A stretch of 64,000 bases of DNA from Cheiracanthium punctorium (taxonomy: Eukaryota; Arthropoda; Arachnida; Araneae; Cheiracanthiidae). Shown piece by piece: positions 10,343-20,079 of the stretch. The notes beneath the pieces are model-generated. The model was not told the origin of the DNA. It worked only from the letters and a program-made list of their open reading frames with translations, and ran no database searches. The translations under genes and the position numbers were made by a program. The first letter of the stretch is position 1. The number at the start of each line of letters is the position of its first letter. The stretch lies in contig JAWZYV010000707.1 of NCBI GenBank assembly GCA_038373885.1, forward strand, positions 62,001 to 126,000, read 5' to 3'.

Positions 10343-10451
10343 CCATTAATACTTTTGGCTTTGTTTTGGGAAACAACGATGTTTTAGTCTTTTAATGTCA
10401 CCAAGAAAAAATTGTTGGTGCGATTTACGCCGGCTAATCGAAAAGTACCAT

Positions 10452-10528
10452 AGTTTGCCACCACATATGTTAGTGTTGAAAGTTAATTGCATAGTTTTAC
10501 TGATTAGAAACTTAAGTAATACAAAGGG
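10452..10528 (+). pseudogene. Pif1-like helicase fragment, middle piece
   Basis: The frame encodes SLPPHMLVLKVNCIVLLIRN followed by LSNTKG. This is the signature Pif1 segment usually written 'LPPH.L.LK.G..VMLLRNL....G'. It is cut off by an insertion at 10528, and the helicase continues at about 11082. It belongs to the same decayed gene as 9673-9880. Confidence 0.8.
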
Positions 10529-10895
10529 ACGGGGGTCAATTGTAACCGCGCCAACAGCTATCAATCAAATCGAGGGGCGAATTTGATTGATAGCGATAGC
10601 CGGTAGCCTTCAGCGATAGCCGGACAAAGTGAAAACATCACTTGGTCCGGCTATTGCTGTAAGGGGTACCTCGAAAATATGCTACTGCTGGCGTTTTGCA
10701 AGACCCAAAAAACCTCACTGGGTCCGTCCGTTGCTGTAGGGCCTCTTCAAAAAATGCTACCGCTGGCCCGTTGCGAGACCACAGTGTTCCTCTATGATTG
10801 TCCCTTCCATTTCGCGGCCGTGGATTAAATTCATCATCGTCAACGGTGCAACTCGCCCTTTTCTCCTTTCGACCGTTGCAACTAATCCATTCCCG
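10528..10895. mobile_element. Insertion with 8-bp duplication inside the helicase remnant
   Basis: The sequence TACAAAGG occurs at 10520-10527 and again at 10896-10903, flanking 368 bp that interrupt the helicase frame. This looks like an 8-bp target-site duplication. Inside are a perfect 14-bp hairpin (stem GCTATCAATCAAAT, 10557-10570 with 10581-10594) and two imperfect direct repeats of about 100 bp around 10640-10790 (GGTCCG, TTGCTGTA, ATGCTAC and TGCTGGC shared). Terminal inverted repeats are weak, so the class is uncertain; the 8-bp duplication suggests hAT. Confidence 0.5.
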
Positions 10896-10906
10896 TACAA
10901 AGGAAG

Positions 10907-11073
10907 CAGGGGCGTAGCCAGGGGGGGGGATATCGGGATATATCCCCCCCCGAAATGTTTGGATTAGTGATGAAATTCCATCTATTTATACACATATAAG
11001 TTCATATCCCCCCCCCGAAATATTTTCCAGGCGCATATCCCCCCCCCGAAAAATTTTCCTGGCTACGCGCCTG
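10907..11073. mobile_element. hAT-type MITE, CAGGGGCGTAGCCAGG family
   Basis: A 167-bp element with terminal inverted repeats CAGGGGCGTAGCCAGG and CCTGGCTACGCGCCTG and runs of G and C inside. It is flanked by a perfect 8-bp duplication, AAAGGAAG, at 10899-10906 and 11074-11081. The 8-bp duplication and the 5' CAG are typical of hAT elements. It inserted beside the right end of the 10528-10895 insertion. Confidence 0.92.
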
Positions 11074-11081
11074 AAAGGAAG

Positions 11082-11400
11082 CATTAATCAATGAAGCACG
11101 AATGCGCATCAAGTTTATGCACCTTTATGCTATCAATTGTGAAGTTTTAACTAGAATCCCATACAGTAGGAAAATTTGGATTCCAAATAAACGGACAATT
11201 CGAAATGTCCCACGTACAATATATTCTGGAGATATGTTATCATTCACTTATCTCTCAAAAGAAACCAATTTCCAATTGCACCTGCATTTGCGATGACAGT
11301 AAGTCTCAAGGACAAACATTTGAAAAAAAATTAATAGTATTGAAGCCGCCAGTTTTTCAATTGTACGTCGCAGAAAAGTAGTGTTCGATCATTCCATGTT
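11082..11400 (+). pseudogene. Pif1-like helicase C-terminal fragment
   Basis: Continues the helicase: ARMRIKFMHLYAINCEVLTR, then, in a shifted frame, LKRNQFPIAPAFAMT, then in another frame SKSQGQTFEK and QLYVA. The last two correspond to the conserved Pif1 motif 'QFP...AFAMTINKSQGQTF...QLYVA'. At least two frameshifts show it is dead. It is the 3' end of the helicase remnant; an endonuclease remnant follows at 12538. Confidence 0.8.
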
Positions 11401-11419
11401 TTGAGATGTTATATTAATT

Positions 11420-11985
11420 TTCTACTTAAATTTTATATACTTTTAAAAAGATACACGAAATAACTGTGAAGCCTTGACGAAACCTGGGCAGTATAGGAAA
11501 TAAAATAAATAAATAAATAATAAAATAAGTAAAATAAACCGAGAAATGCCAAAAAACATATGGACGCTTTTTAAATATGGCTTAGCCAAGTTATACCTCA
11601 TTTTTCCTATCGCTCGCATTTTTCAAATAACTGGAAAATTAATGCATAATGACGTATTGGTATACGCTCGCAGCTGACGTAATAGAACAAAATAAAAAAC
11701 GCTATAAGCAATGATTACGGAGGTATAAGCAATGCTTATTAAGAGGTTTAATATATTTCGGTCGAATTTCGACCACTGGGCGATCACTAGTCCTGTAAAA
11801 ATACGCGGAACCTGTTAGAGTTAGGGAGAGGAACGGCGAGAAAAACAGTCAAGTGCGTATCTTTGAGACATCAATCTTTATTTTATATATCAATAAGTGT
11901 TTTAAAGGTACATCCAACATAATATTTTACATGTAATCCCAACCTCACAGGAGGTTCTCGTCTCTCGATTCAAACCCTACATAAA
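11420..11985. other. No gene recognised
   Basis: AT-rich, with AAAT/AATA runs at about 11499-11538 and no domain or clear terminal repeat. It separates helicase from endonuclease remnants and may be insertion debris. Confidence 0.4.
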
Positions 11986-11989
11986 AACG

Positions 11990-12538
11990 ATTTAAGAAAA
12001 CAGTGAAAGAATAATAGTTCAACACGGACACTTCTTAGAGGCTAAACCGATATCCAGATGGAACAACGGTTTAAGAACACGGGTATGTAACACCACAGAG
12101 AGAAAAAAAACACTGGCTGCAAACGGTTTAAGAACAAACCAAAAGAATAACAAATGGACACTCCGTGGATTCTAACCCAACCTCAAGCCGGAGCAAGCAA
12201 CGGTTTAACACGGGGATGGAACACCACAAAGAAATGGACCCTGGCTACAATCAATCCCAAACAATAGACAGAATCTGCAGTTTAAAAACACGGATACAGA
12301 ATAATAATTCGAAACCTACCAGCAGACGAAATCAACGCTTAAGAACACTGTGATAGAAAAACACAAATAAAAGTACACTATCTGCATTCGAACCCAACAA
12401 ACATAGGAAAACATCAGTTAAAGTATAATACTAGACTACAGACATTCCCCCCATTCATACCCAACCTCCAGACGGAACAATGGTATAAGAAAACAGCTAA
12501 AGAATAATACTGCAACATGGACACTTCCTGGATTCTAA
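11990..12538 (-). repeat. Minisatellite array, inverted arm
   Basis: Reverse complement of the family at 1-345 and 13005-13377. On the plus strand the unit reads AACGGTTTAAGAACACGGG, then TGGACACTCCGTGGATTCTA. Together with 13005-13377 it brackets the endonuclease remnant as inverted arms. The boundary with the endonuclease is sharp, directly after GACACTTCCTGGATTCTAA. Confidence 0.7.
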
Positions 12539-12828
12539 GTAATTATCATGAATTACCGATGATTCTTACTGGAGATTTTACTGTTAATTTTCGCTCTCAA
12601 GAATCTCCGCCGTTTGTTGATTTTTTAAAAGAAAAAATTGATCTAACTATGAATACTTCTCGACTACAATCAACAATGCGTTTCGGCACAACGATAGATG
12701 CTGTATTTTCAAGAAAATTAGCAAATTTAGAGAGTAAAATTTACGTTTCACATTATAGTTACCACAAACCTATAATTTCATACCTAAAAATTTATGATGA
12801 CATTCAAGTACCTATTTCCAATGAATAA
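12538..12828 (+). pseudogene. Endonuclease/exonuclease/phosphatase-like fragment
   Basis: Encodes YHELPMILTGDFTVNF, then FVDFLKEKIDL, RFGTTIDAVFSR and YHKPIISYL. This is the C-terminal half of an APE-like (EEP) endonuclease: the GDFN-type metal/active-site motif (here GDFT), a TTIDAVF box and a terminal H box (SYHKPI). Similar domains follow Pif1 in Helentrons, where they may nick DNA; LINE elements carry related domains. The first seven codons of the open frame come from the minisatellite, so the domain begins without a real start and is truncated at its N-terminus. GDFT in place of GDFN alters a usually conserved residue. Confidence 0.75.
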
Positions 12829-12934
12829 TATGAATATAACATTTATATAATCTTTGTAAAGTACATGGATAATAAATATAATTAAATTGTAATATGATAT
12901 TAATTTTAAGTTAAAGTTTAATCATTTCAGTGAT

Positions 12935-12995
12935 ATGTGTCGTAAACGTCAAAGAAGTTTTACTTCAATCGCGCGTAAAGATTACACGCACACAC
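12935..12995 (+). repeat. Hairpin-bearing terminal block
   Basis: Hairpin GAAGT-TTT-ACTTC at 12954-12966, followed by CAATCGCGCGTAAAG, then an ACACAC tract and a T run. It lies between the endonuclease remnant and a minisatellite array. The same hairpin occurs at 375-387 and 15443-15455. This looks like the 3' terminus of the Helentron-like element. Confidence 0.5.
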
Positions 12996-13004
12996 TTTTT
13001 TTTT

Positions 13005-13377
13005 TTCTATCACAGAGTTCTTAAGCGTTGATTTCGTCTGCTGGTAGGTTTCGAATTATTATTCTGTATCCGTGTTTTTAAACTGCAGGTTATGTCTGTT
13101 GTTTGGGATCGATTGCAGTCAGGGTCCGTTTCTTTGTGGCGTTCGAGCCCCGTGTTAAACAGCCTCCGTCTTGAGGTTGGGTTAGAATCCACGGAGTGTC
13201 CATTTGTTATTCTTTTATTCTGTTCTTAAACCGTTTGCAGCCAGTGTTTGTTTCTTTGTGGTGTTAGATACCCGTGTAACCGTTCTTAAACTGTTCGTAA
13301 CCCGTTCTTAAACCGGTTGTTCCGTCTGGATATTGGGTTAGCATCCAGAAAGTGTCCGTGTTGAACACGGAGATATA
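13005..13377 (+). repeat. Minisatellite array, direct arm
   Basis: Same family as 1-345. In order and in detail it mirrors 11990-12538 (shared TTCTTAAGCGTTGATTTCGT, GGGTTAGAATCCACGGAGTG), making an inverted pair of about 370 bp around the endonuclease remnant. Confidence 0.7.
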
Positions 13378-13452
13378 TTATAGGAGTGGACACTCTCCAT
13401 AGCTGCTATACTGGATTTTTGGTACCCGAAATTAGTTTCAATTATGTAAACA

Positions 13453-13480
13453 CTAGCTGACCCGTGCGAAAATTTCGCAC
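13453..13480 (-). mobile_element. Helitron 3' terminus (minus orientation)
   Basis: On the minus strand the sequence ends with a hairpin, GTGCGAAA-TTTTCGCAC-like (perfect palindrome at 13463-13479), then GGGTCAG and CTAG, with T following. A hairpin about 10 bp before CTRR followed by T is the Helitron 3' signature. The matching 5' end was not located. Confidence 0.6.
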
Positions 13481-13656
13481 AATATCGTATTTAATGCTAC
13501 AACTGTAAATGTTATAGTGTGAAAATGAATAAATGTGTGTATAAGTACATAATATTCTGTTAAATATTTTCACGGGTCAGTTAGATGTTTGATTGGAAAT
13601 CATTCAAAAAGTAGACATTTATGTTAACAGAAATTGAACGGGCATGAGAATTGAAA

Positions 13657-14171
13657 CGGGCGCGGCTAGATCTCATTAAATACGTGACCAAAATAAATAA
13701 ATAAATAAATAAATAAAATACCCAGTTAAAGCTTATAATTTCTACTTTTGACGAAAACAGCGCCACCTGTTGGTGACACATGTTTTTTATTTTCTATGAA
13801 ATGAAAAATGTACAGAAGATGGCGCTTGAACAGCCCTAATACTACCGATATATTCAACTTTAAATATAAGAGGCGCAATCTTCGATATAGAGATCAGTGG
13901 TGCATACTGTAAACTGCTAATATTGTTTTTAAAGAGGTTTTTTAAAGTAAAAGTTAAAATAATATTTTGGGGACACGTATTTAATGAGATCTAGCCGCGC
14001 AAGAAAAAAACACCTTTGAGAAATAATATATATGATTTGTTTTTTTATTTATTTTTATTAACAAAACGATTTTTTCCATATTTTTCGTCAAAAGTAGAAA
14101 CTATAAGCTTTAACTGGGTATTTTTCTTATTTTTTTTTTTGGTCAAGTATTTAATGAGATCTAGCCGCGCC
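13657..14171. mobile_element. Terminal-inverted-repeat element, GGCGCGGCTAGATCTC family
   Basis: Left end GGCGCGGCTAGATCTCATTA at 13657 and the right end in reverse complement at 14152-14171 pair over about 100 bp, including CCCAGTTAAAGCTTATAATT and CTACTTTTGACGAAAA. A second partial right end (ATTTAATGAGATCTAGCCGC) lies inside at about 13979-13998. No coding capacity; superfamily unknown. Confidence 0.65.
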
Positions 14172-14214
14172 AGAAAAAAACACCTTTGAGAAATGATGAT
14201 TGGAAATCTAGTGA

Positions 14215-15050
14215 CGTGCAGCGATCCTAGCGGTAAAAGAATAAAGCATTTCCCGTGCTGACTGAGAACTAATTTTACTTGTTTTTAATTTTCCAACCTA
14301 GCATGTGAACGAGATTATAAACGAGAGCCCTAAATTTTAATTACATTTTTCCACTTTTGCTTACCTGGTTGCCTTAGTAACAAATGGGTAAAAAAAGAAA
14401 AAAGATGTTCTATTGATTTTATATTTGTTAACGAGTGCGTATATCGTGGCTGACAGAAAAGTTTTTCGTCTGCCACGGTATATATCTACATTAGAAAATG
14501 GCTTAGAATTCATTAATGAGTTCTTTATGTAACATGAATTTAATATTTTAATATGAGTTTTTAAATTTAAAGCTGTGATAAAATTTGTCGCAGCATGAAA
14601 TAAATGTAAATACTGCTTGTTTGAGTATGATCGTCATTATAAATAAACACTTTAAATATTGCATTTATACAAACTACATTCTTCTAAATTTACTAATATT
14701 TCTTAAAATACAGATTTTGGGCAAAATAGTAACACGACATTACTTCGCTTCGAAACTATTCCCTATATTAATTACGAAATAGTATTCCGAGACAATTATG
14801 TAATTAAAACACATCTGAAGCCAGTAATTATTATATATCACGTTCATAAGTCTATGTATTTAATTTTTTGAAGTTCTGCTAATTCAACGATCCCCATTTA
14901 CTTCGCCTCGATGGAAATGTAAACAACCTGAGATGCACAGAAACAGAAGATGCGCAATTACCCAGTGTGCGTAACGCAATCTGTTTACAACAACGGCGTT
15001 ATCCAACTTTCTAAGAGAAGTGTCCCCTCCTATAAATTTGCCTTCGTGGT
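14215..15050. other. No gene recognised; one imperfect hairpin
   Basis: AT-rich sequence. An imperfect palindrome at about 14439-14489 pairs TATATCGTGGC with GCCACGGTATATA. No domain is visible in any frame. Confidence 0.4.
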
Positions 15051-15054
15051 TTTT

Positions 15055-15380
15055 CCGTAGGGTTTGAATCGAGAGAATGTCTATGCTGTGGTATTTTTCT
15101 TTAACTGTGTTCCTAAACTGGTGTTTTCTTCTGTTGGTTGGTATCGAATGCACGGAGGGTCTATTATTGCGTTTTTCTATGGCAGCATTCAAATTTGTTT
15201 TGCTCTGCTGGTTTTGTTAGAAGTATTATTCTTTTTCTGTACTCTTAAAATGAAGTTTTCGTCTGCTAGTTTGACTCGATTGCAGATTCCATTTCTTCAT
15301 GTTTTTCTATCACCGTGTTCTTAAACCATAGTTTTCGCTTGCTGGTTGGGTTTGATAGCAGGCAGCTTCCGCTCTTTCAA
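15055..15380 (+). repeat. Minisatellite array, fourth copy
   Basis: Diverged units of the same family as 1-345 (GTGTTCTTAAACC, GGTTGGGTTTGA and TTTTCTATCACCGTGTTCTT present). It is followed by the hairpin block at 15391-15462. Confidence 0.6.
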
Positions 15381-15390
15381 AACCATGTGA

Positions 15391-15462
15391 GCGTTACTTC
15401 CGTCAGAAAAAATATCTGAGTTACTCCCTAGTCGCGCCTAAAGAAGTTTTACTTCAAAAAAC
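15391..15462 (+). repeat. Hairpin-bearing terminal block (direct copy)
   Basis: GCGTTACTTCCGTCAG, GAGTTACTCCCTAG and GCGCCTAAAG lead to the hairpin GAAGT-TTT-ACTTC at 15443-15455 and an A run. It is the inverted counterpart of 370-440, 15 kb away. Confidence 0.55.
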
Positions 15463-15751
15463 CTTTTTAATCTGGCATTTAAAAAATTGCTAAAACAACC
15501 CATAAGTAGGTATCGATAACATACCTTTGTGAAAAAAAAAGTCTTAAATCACATCTTTTACTAAGATTGTAATAATTATTTGTTTGAAAAATAACTTAAA
15601 CCACTTTTATTGAAATCATAATATTACTCACTAGCCACCAGCGGCGACCAGTTGGTTCGCCATCTCAATAAATCTTGTGTCTCTCATCGGCTTTCTTGCC
15701 ACTGAAATATCTGAGATTCCGAATGAAATTTAAAATTAAGATGGTTACAAA

Positions 15752-15907
15752 CAGGGGTTGCCCTAGGGTAAGTGACGCCCCCTGCTAACGTAAAAAGGAT
15801 GCCCCTTTTTATACTTTCTACTTAGTTTTTGAGTTCGAAATAACGCCCCTTCGAAGCCGGCACCCCGATGCGATGATTACCTGGCTTACCGTGTCGGGCC
15901 GCCCCTG
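15752..15907. mobile_element. hAT-like MITE
   Basis: 156 bp with ends CAGGGGTTGCCC and GGGCCGCCCCTG. Flanks are GTTACAAA (15744-15751) and GCTACAAA (15908-15915), a 7/8 match that fits an aged 8-bp hAT duplication. G/C-rich interior, no coding capacity. Confidence 0.7.
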
Positions 15908-15915
15908 GCTACAAA

Positions 15916-16487
15916 AATAAGATCGTTTAGTGATAAAAAGCTACAAAAAGGTACAAATTATTTTCGTCCAATGTTAATTCTGATGAGCTTCTAGATATAT
16001 TGACCGTCATCAAAAAACGGAAAGGAAAAAAATAAGTAAGAAAATCTGAAACACACTTTCAGATTTTTAATACGCACTAAAGTGGTATATATTACAAGCG
16101 TATCATAATCCAGGCGTCTTCCCTATTTTCTTTCCTTATTCCATTAAGTTGGAAAGTGTAACATTATTCATGAGTGTGATTAAACAAAATAAAAACTGGC
16201 ATTTCTAACATCCTTTCTTTGGATGTAATACATTAGAAATAGAAGGGGGGGGGGGGGAAAGACGCGCAGAAAAATGCGTAATTCGAACTGAATGTAAGTT
16301 TCAAAAACTTATTTTTTGTTTGTTTGTTTGTATAACATGTATTTCGGATTTGTGTGCTCGGCCCGTAACCCGCTTATAAATCCACGTGAGAAGGAAAAAT
16401 TTATTCAGGTGATTTTATTTATTAAAAACTGCGTATTCTGTAAGTTTGCGCCATCTATCGACGGATTTGTAAAAAAAAAAACTCATT

Positions 16488-16545
<58 letters not shown>

Positions 16546-16927
16546 GGATTGGGAGTGGCAACGCCAAGGAGAAGAAGAGGTTCCAACCAAGTATGGAACC
16601 AAGTACGTCACCAAATGCTGGCCTTCAAAAGCCGCTCTACTGCAGGAGTTCGACACATTGAGAGGACTCGCGCTCGGGGCTGATCGGACAAGAAACGACA
16701 GCAGCGAATCCTGGAGCAAGCTGACGAAGACGAAGTTACCTGAGAACGAGGGTAAACAGACCTGCTGCTGCTACACAATATTATTCCCTGCCGAGTCATC
16801 AATTTGTCTTCGTTAATTTTAATTCATGTTCTAGTTTTGTATTTTCTTAACCTTTATTAAACGTTTTTAAGCTTTACAAGTGTTTTTAATTGCGTTTGAG
16901 AAGATCATGGATGCTTGGCGATCCCAC

Positions 16928-16971
<44 letters not shown>
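15916..16971. other. No gene recognised; microsatellites and unidentified repeat debris
   Basis: Contains a G run near 16245, a TA tract at about 16489-16538 and another at 16923-16971. A moderately GC-rich stretch at 16545-16790 is open in one frame (GVEEEVPTK-like charged peptide), but the frame runs through the TA tract and shows no domain I recognise. An AATTAA/TTATTAAACG context near 16850 could be a 3' end of a transcribed element. Confidence 0.35.
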
Positions 16972-16974
<3 letters not shown>

Positions 16975-19027
16975 TATAAAGTAAAAATGAAATTCTGTTT
17001 GTTTGTTTGTGGATTTGAGTTGTATACAAATCCACAAAAATGGACCTATCAGCCTGAAATTTTGCACAGATATGTAAAATAATATAGAATAAATCATAGT
17101 CCACTTTAAAACTTTGAAAGTCCACCCGTTCCCGGAATTTAAGAGATTTTTTATGTTCTCCATGCAAAAACCTTTCCGTAATTGTAACCCCTGTAGTGAA
17201 AAAAGTGTGAAATAAGGATCGTGGTTGCCATGTGTGGCGATTTTGCCGAATAAGATGTTTTAAATTCTCAAAGTAAAAATAAAAGAATAATAATGATTTT
17301 TTTTTGTTAGTTTATATTTGTAAGATTATTAATTTTTTATTATAATATCGTGTGCATGGGAAATCGGAGCAGGAATGAAATGTTTTATACGCAAAACAAT
17401 AAGAATTGAAGATTTCCGAGGCTAATATGTAATTTTTTTTAAGTTTGGCAAAAAATAAAATGGCTCAAATGCTGATTTTGAGAAAGTGAGTTCTAGCGGT
17501 TTGCACAGTTTTCGGTTTGGCGCAATTTATTGAGAGCTTAAGGAAATAGATTTTTGAAAGCAAGTGCAAAGGTTTTATTAGAATACAGCGTTAAATTTTA
17601 ATGATCCGTGAAGAAATAATGCATTTATTAAGGGATTTCAAGCGATCAATCTTCAGAATTCTCGCCAATTGAGTACATTGATTTAAGTTGGGGGAATTCC
17701 GCCAAATTTCAGAAAATTGAAATCTTCTCAGTACATCGGAGTAACGATGAATAAAACACGTTATAGTTGATAATTTAAAAAAATTCGGTTGTATTAAGGG
17801 ATTCCCCTTTTCAAATAAATGTGTGCTTTACTTTTTCGCGGCCGAACCATTTCCCATATTGATTGCTGCTAAGTCAATGCTTCGAATGATTTCCTGAAAA
17901 AACTCTTGCAAAATGGCGTATGTTGGCACTTTGGCGAGGCTTAGATTTGAAACTGGATTTTATTTGAGACTGGGATATATGACACTTGTTATAGATAAAA
18001 ATGAATGTTGGTATGTGTGTATGAGGTTGAAAAACTCCAGCACCGTTGCACTATGAAATTTGGTTCGCCTAAGTCTTTTATCATTGAGAAGCTTTTTATG
18101 CTATCCGTTTTCTTCTAACTTGCCACTAGGTGGTGCAGCAGAACGTTGAATTCTATTCCGTTTAGCCGTTTACTATGCGAATATCGTCCAACCGATTTCG
18201 ATGAAATTTGGTACACGCGGATATTAGAACACGGAGAATATTTTTCAGTATCCATTTTGCTGTAACTTGCCGCTAAATGGCGCTGCAACACATCAACTTC
18301 TATACCGTTCGACCGTTCGGCATAAAATTTCTTATACTTACACATTTCAGCACGAAAAATATATTCTAACTGTGTTCCTTTTGATGTTACTCACCACTAG
18401 ATGCCACTGCAATGCATTATTATTTTAACTCTCCACTAGATGACGCTGCAGCAGGCCAAATTCTTGGCCATTCAAACGGTCGCTATGAAAATCAGTATAC
18501 ATAGCTATTTGAACAATGAGAATATTTTGGCGTTATCCATTTTGCTATAACTCGCCACTTGACGGCACTGTAGCAAATCATTACTTTAATTAACCACTAG
18601 ATCGCGCTGCAGTGCATCACTTCTTGACTGTGCAACTGATCGCTATGAAAATAGGTATACATAGATATTTGAACACGGGGAAGAGTTTGGCGCTATCCAT
18701 TTTCCTATATAATTTGCCACTAGATGTCGCGTCGTCAGGGCTGTCCAGCCGATCGTCCTGAAATTTCGTATTCATCGATATCTGAATGCGAAGAATATTT
18801 CCACCGTATCCGTTTTGCTAAAACTCTCCACTAGATTGCGCTACGCCGCATGGCCTTCTGCACCGTACAAACGATTGCCTTGAAATTCGGTATGCATGGT
18901 TATTGAACACAATATAAAGCGATATCCATTTTGCTATACCTCTTTATTACTATAAATAGTAATCCCCACAAATCGTAATATCAAAAAGTCCATTCATTCC
19001 CGTGCGAAGAACGGGTACTTCAGCTAG
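16972..19027 (+). mobile_element. Non-autonomous Helitron with both termini
   Basis: Starts TCTTATAAAG after an A at the end of a TA tract and ends CTAG (19024-19027) followed by T, which fits insertion between A and T without a target duplication. The 3' hairpin is CCCGT-GCGAAGA-ACGGG at 18999-19015, nine bases before CTAG. The interior at about 18030-18960 carries several imperfect units with GCCACTAGATGGCGCTGCAG-like cores and CTATCCATTTTGCTATAAC. No helicase or Rep frame is present, so it would depend on enzymes made elsewhere. Related ends occur at 13453, 28167, 30734, 59853 and 63109. Confidence 0.72.
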
Positions 19028-19039
19028 TATATATATATA

Positions 19040-19523
19040 TATGAGACGTCAGATATTTCAAGTAAAGTTTCAGAGTTAAGGCAGGTAATATGGTTTATTG
19101 AACATTACATTTAAGTTACAATTTAGAATGAGAAGAGGGGAGGGGAGACGGGTACAAGAATCAGCGTGGACTCATTAAGCAGTTCCAGTGGCAGAAGTCC
19201 CTCGATTTTCGATGTGCGGGAGTATTTACGCTTACCACACCACGTGGTTTGCGAAGACATAACTCCGCCTCTCTCTTATCTCTGATCGAACCACACACAT
19301 TTACCAACATGACCCGCATCCGGGGCTACAAAGGCGTGGGGACACGTGTACATCTAAAGAGCTCAGAATCGACGGCCTGATGTCTGACAAATAACAAAAT
19401 AAATAAAACATAGCTCCAGAGCGCGCGTGGCAAGTATGACAGGAAAGCAAAACTTACAGTGAAAGTACCCGCTTGAACAATACCCAAACTAGTAAAACCC
19501 AAATTACCTTTTTATACATTACA
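19040..19523 (-). mobile_element. Probable solo LTR
   Basis: On the minus strand a 484-bp unit begins TGTAATGTATAAAAAGG and ends ATATCTGACGTCTCA, giving TG...CA ends, a TATA box near the start and AATAAA near the end. Both flanks are TA microsatellite, so a TATAT duplication is possible but not informative. No internal region is attached. It abuts the next LTR element within a few bases. Confidence 0.4.
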
Positions 19524-19532
19524 TATATATAT

Positions 19533-20040
19533 TGTTACGAAAATCGCCAAGTGGGTGTATTTTAAATCAGTCCAATGCACAGTAAATAAAAAAAATAACA
19601 CTTTATTTCACGGCTCGCAGCTCGATGGCTCAAAATAATACAAGAAACTTTAGCATACGCTAACTAAAATCACAAATAAGCACAACAATAACACTATTCA
19701 GTTCACAGAATCGACCGTGCGCTTCAAAGTCTATCACTCAACTGAACTCCCCGGAGAGAGATCCTAGCGCTTTTATAGAGATGATGACGTCACCAGAATT
19801 GCCGAGAAATTTCTGGAACAATCTTATGAAATTGAAATATGGTCTCGAGACATGAATTTTCTAGAAGCCACCATTTGTCGCCAAGGTCGCCAAATCCGTC
19901 GCCAAGACAATCGCCAAGTTTGTCGCCAAGGCTACAGGGTTACTTCCACAGGTTTACCATTTACCTGCTGACTTCTCTATTAACTAGTTTCACGGCGGCG
20001 CATTCAATACGAGAGCAAATTAAGTTATTATTTCGCAACA
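19533..20040 (-). repeat. LTR of second gypsy element (3' in element orientation)
   Basis: 508 bp, TG...CA. Contains a small tandem series of GTCGCCAAG-like 9-18-bp units at about 19876-19935, which slightly differ between the two LTRs. Confidence 0.92.
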
Positions 20041-20079
20041 CTGCTCCCCTCTTTAAAAACTGACGACCCGGCAGTCTAA

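Noticed and set aside
16316..16816. A 166-codon frame with repeated Tyr-Ile
   Set aside because: The frame is carried through a TA microsatellite; the remainder shows no domain on either strand.
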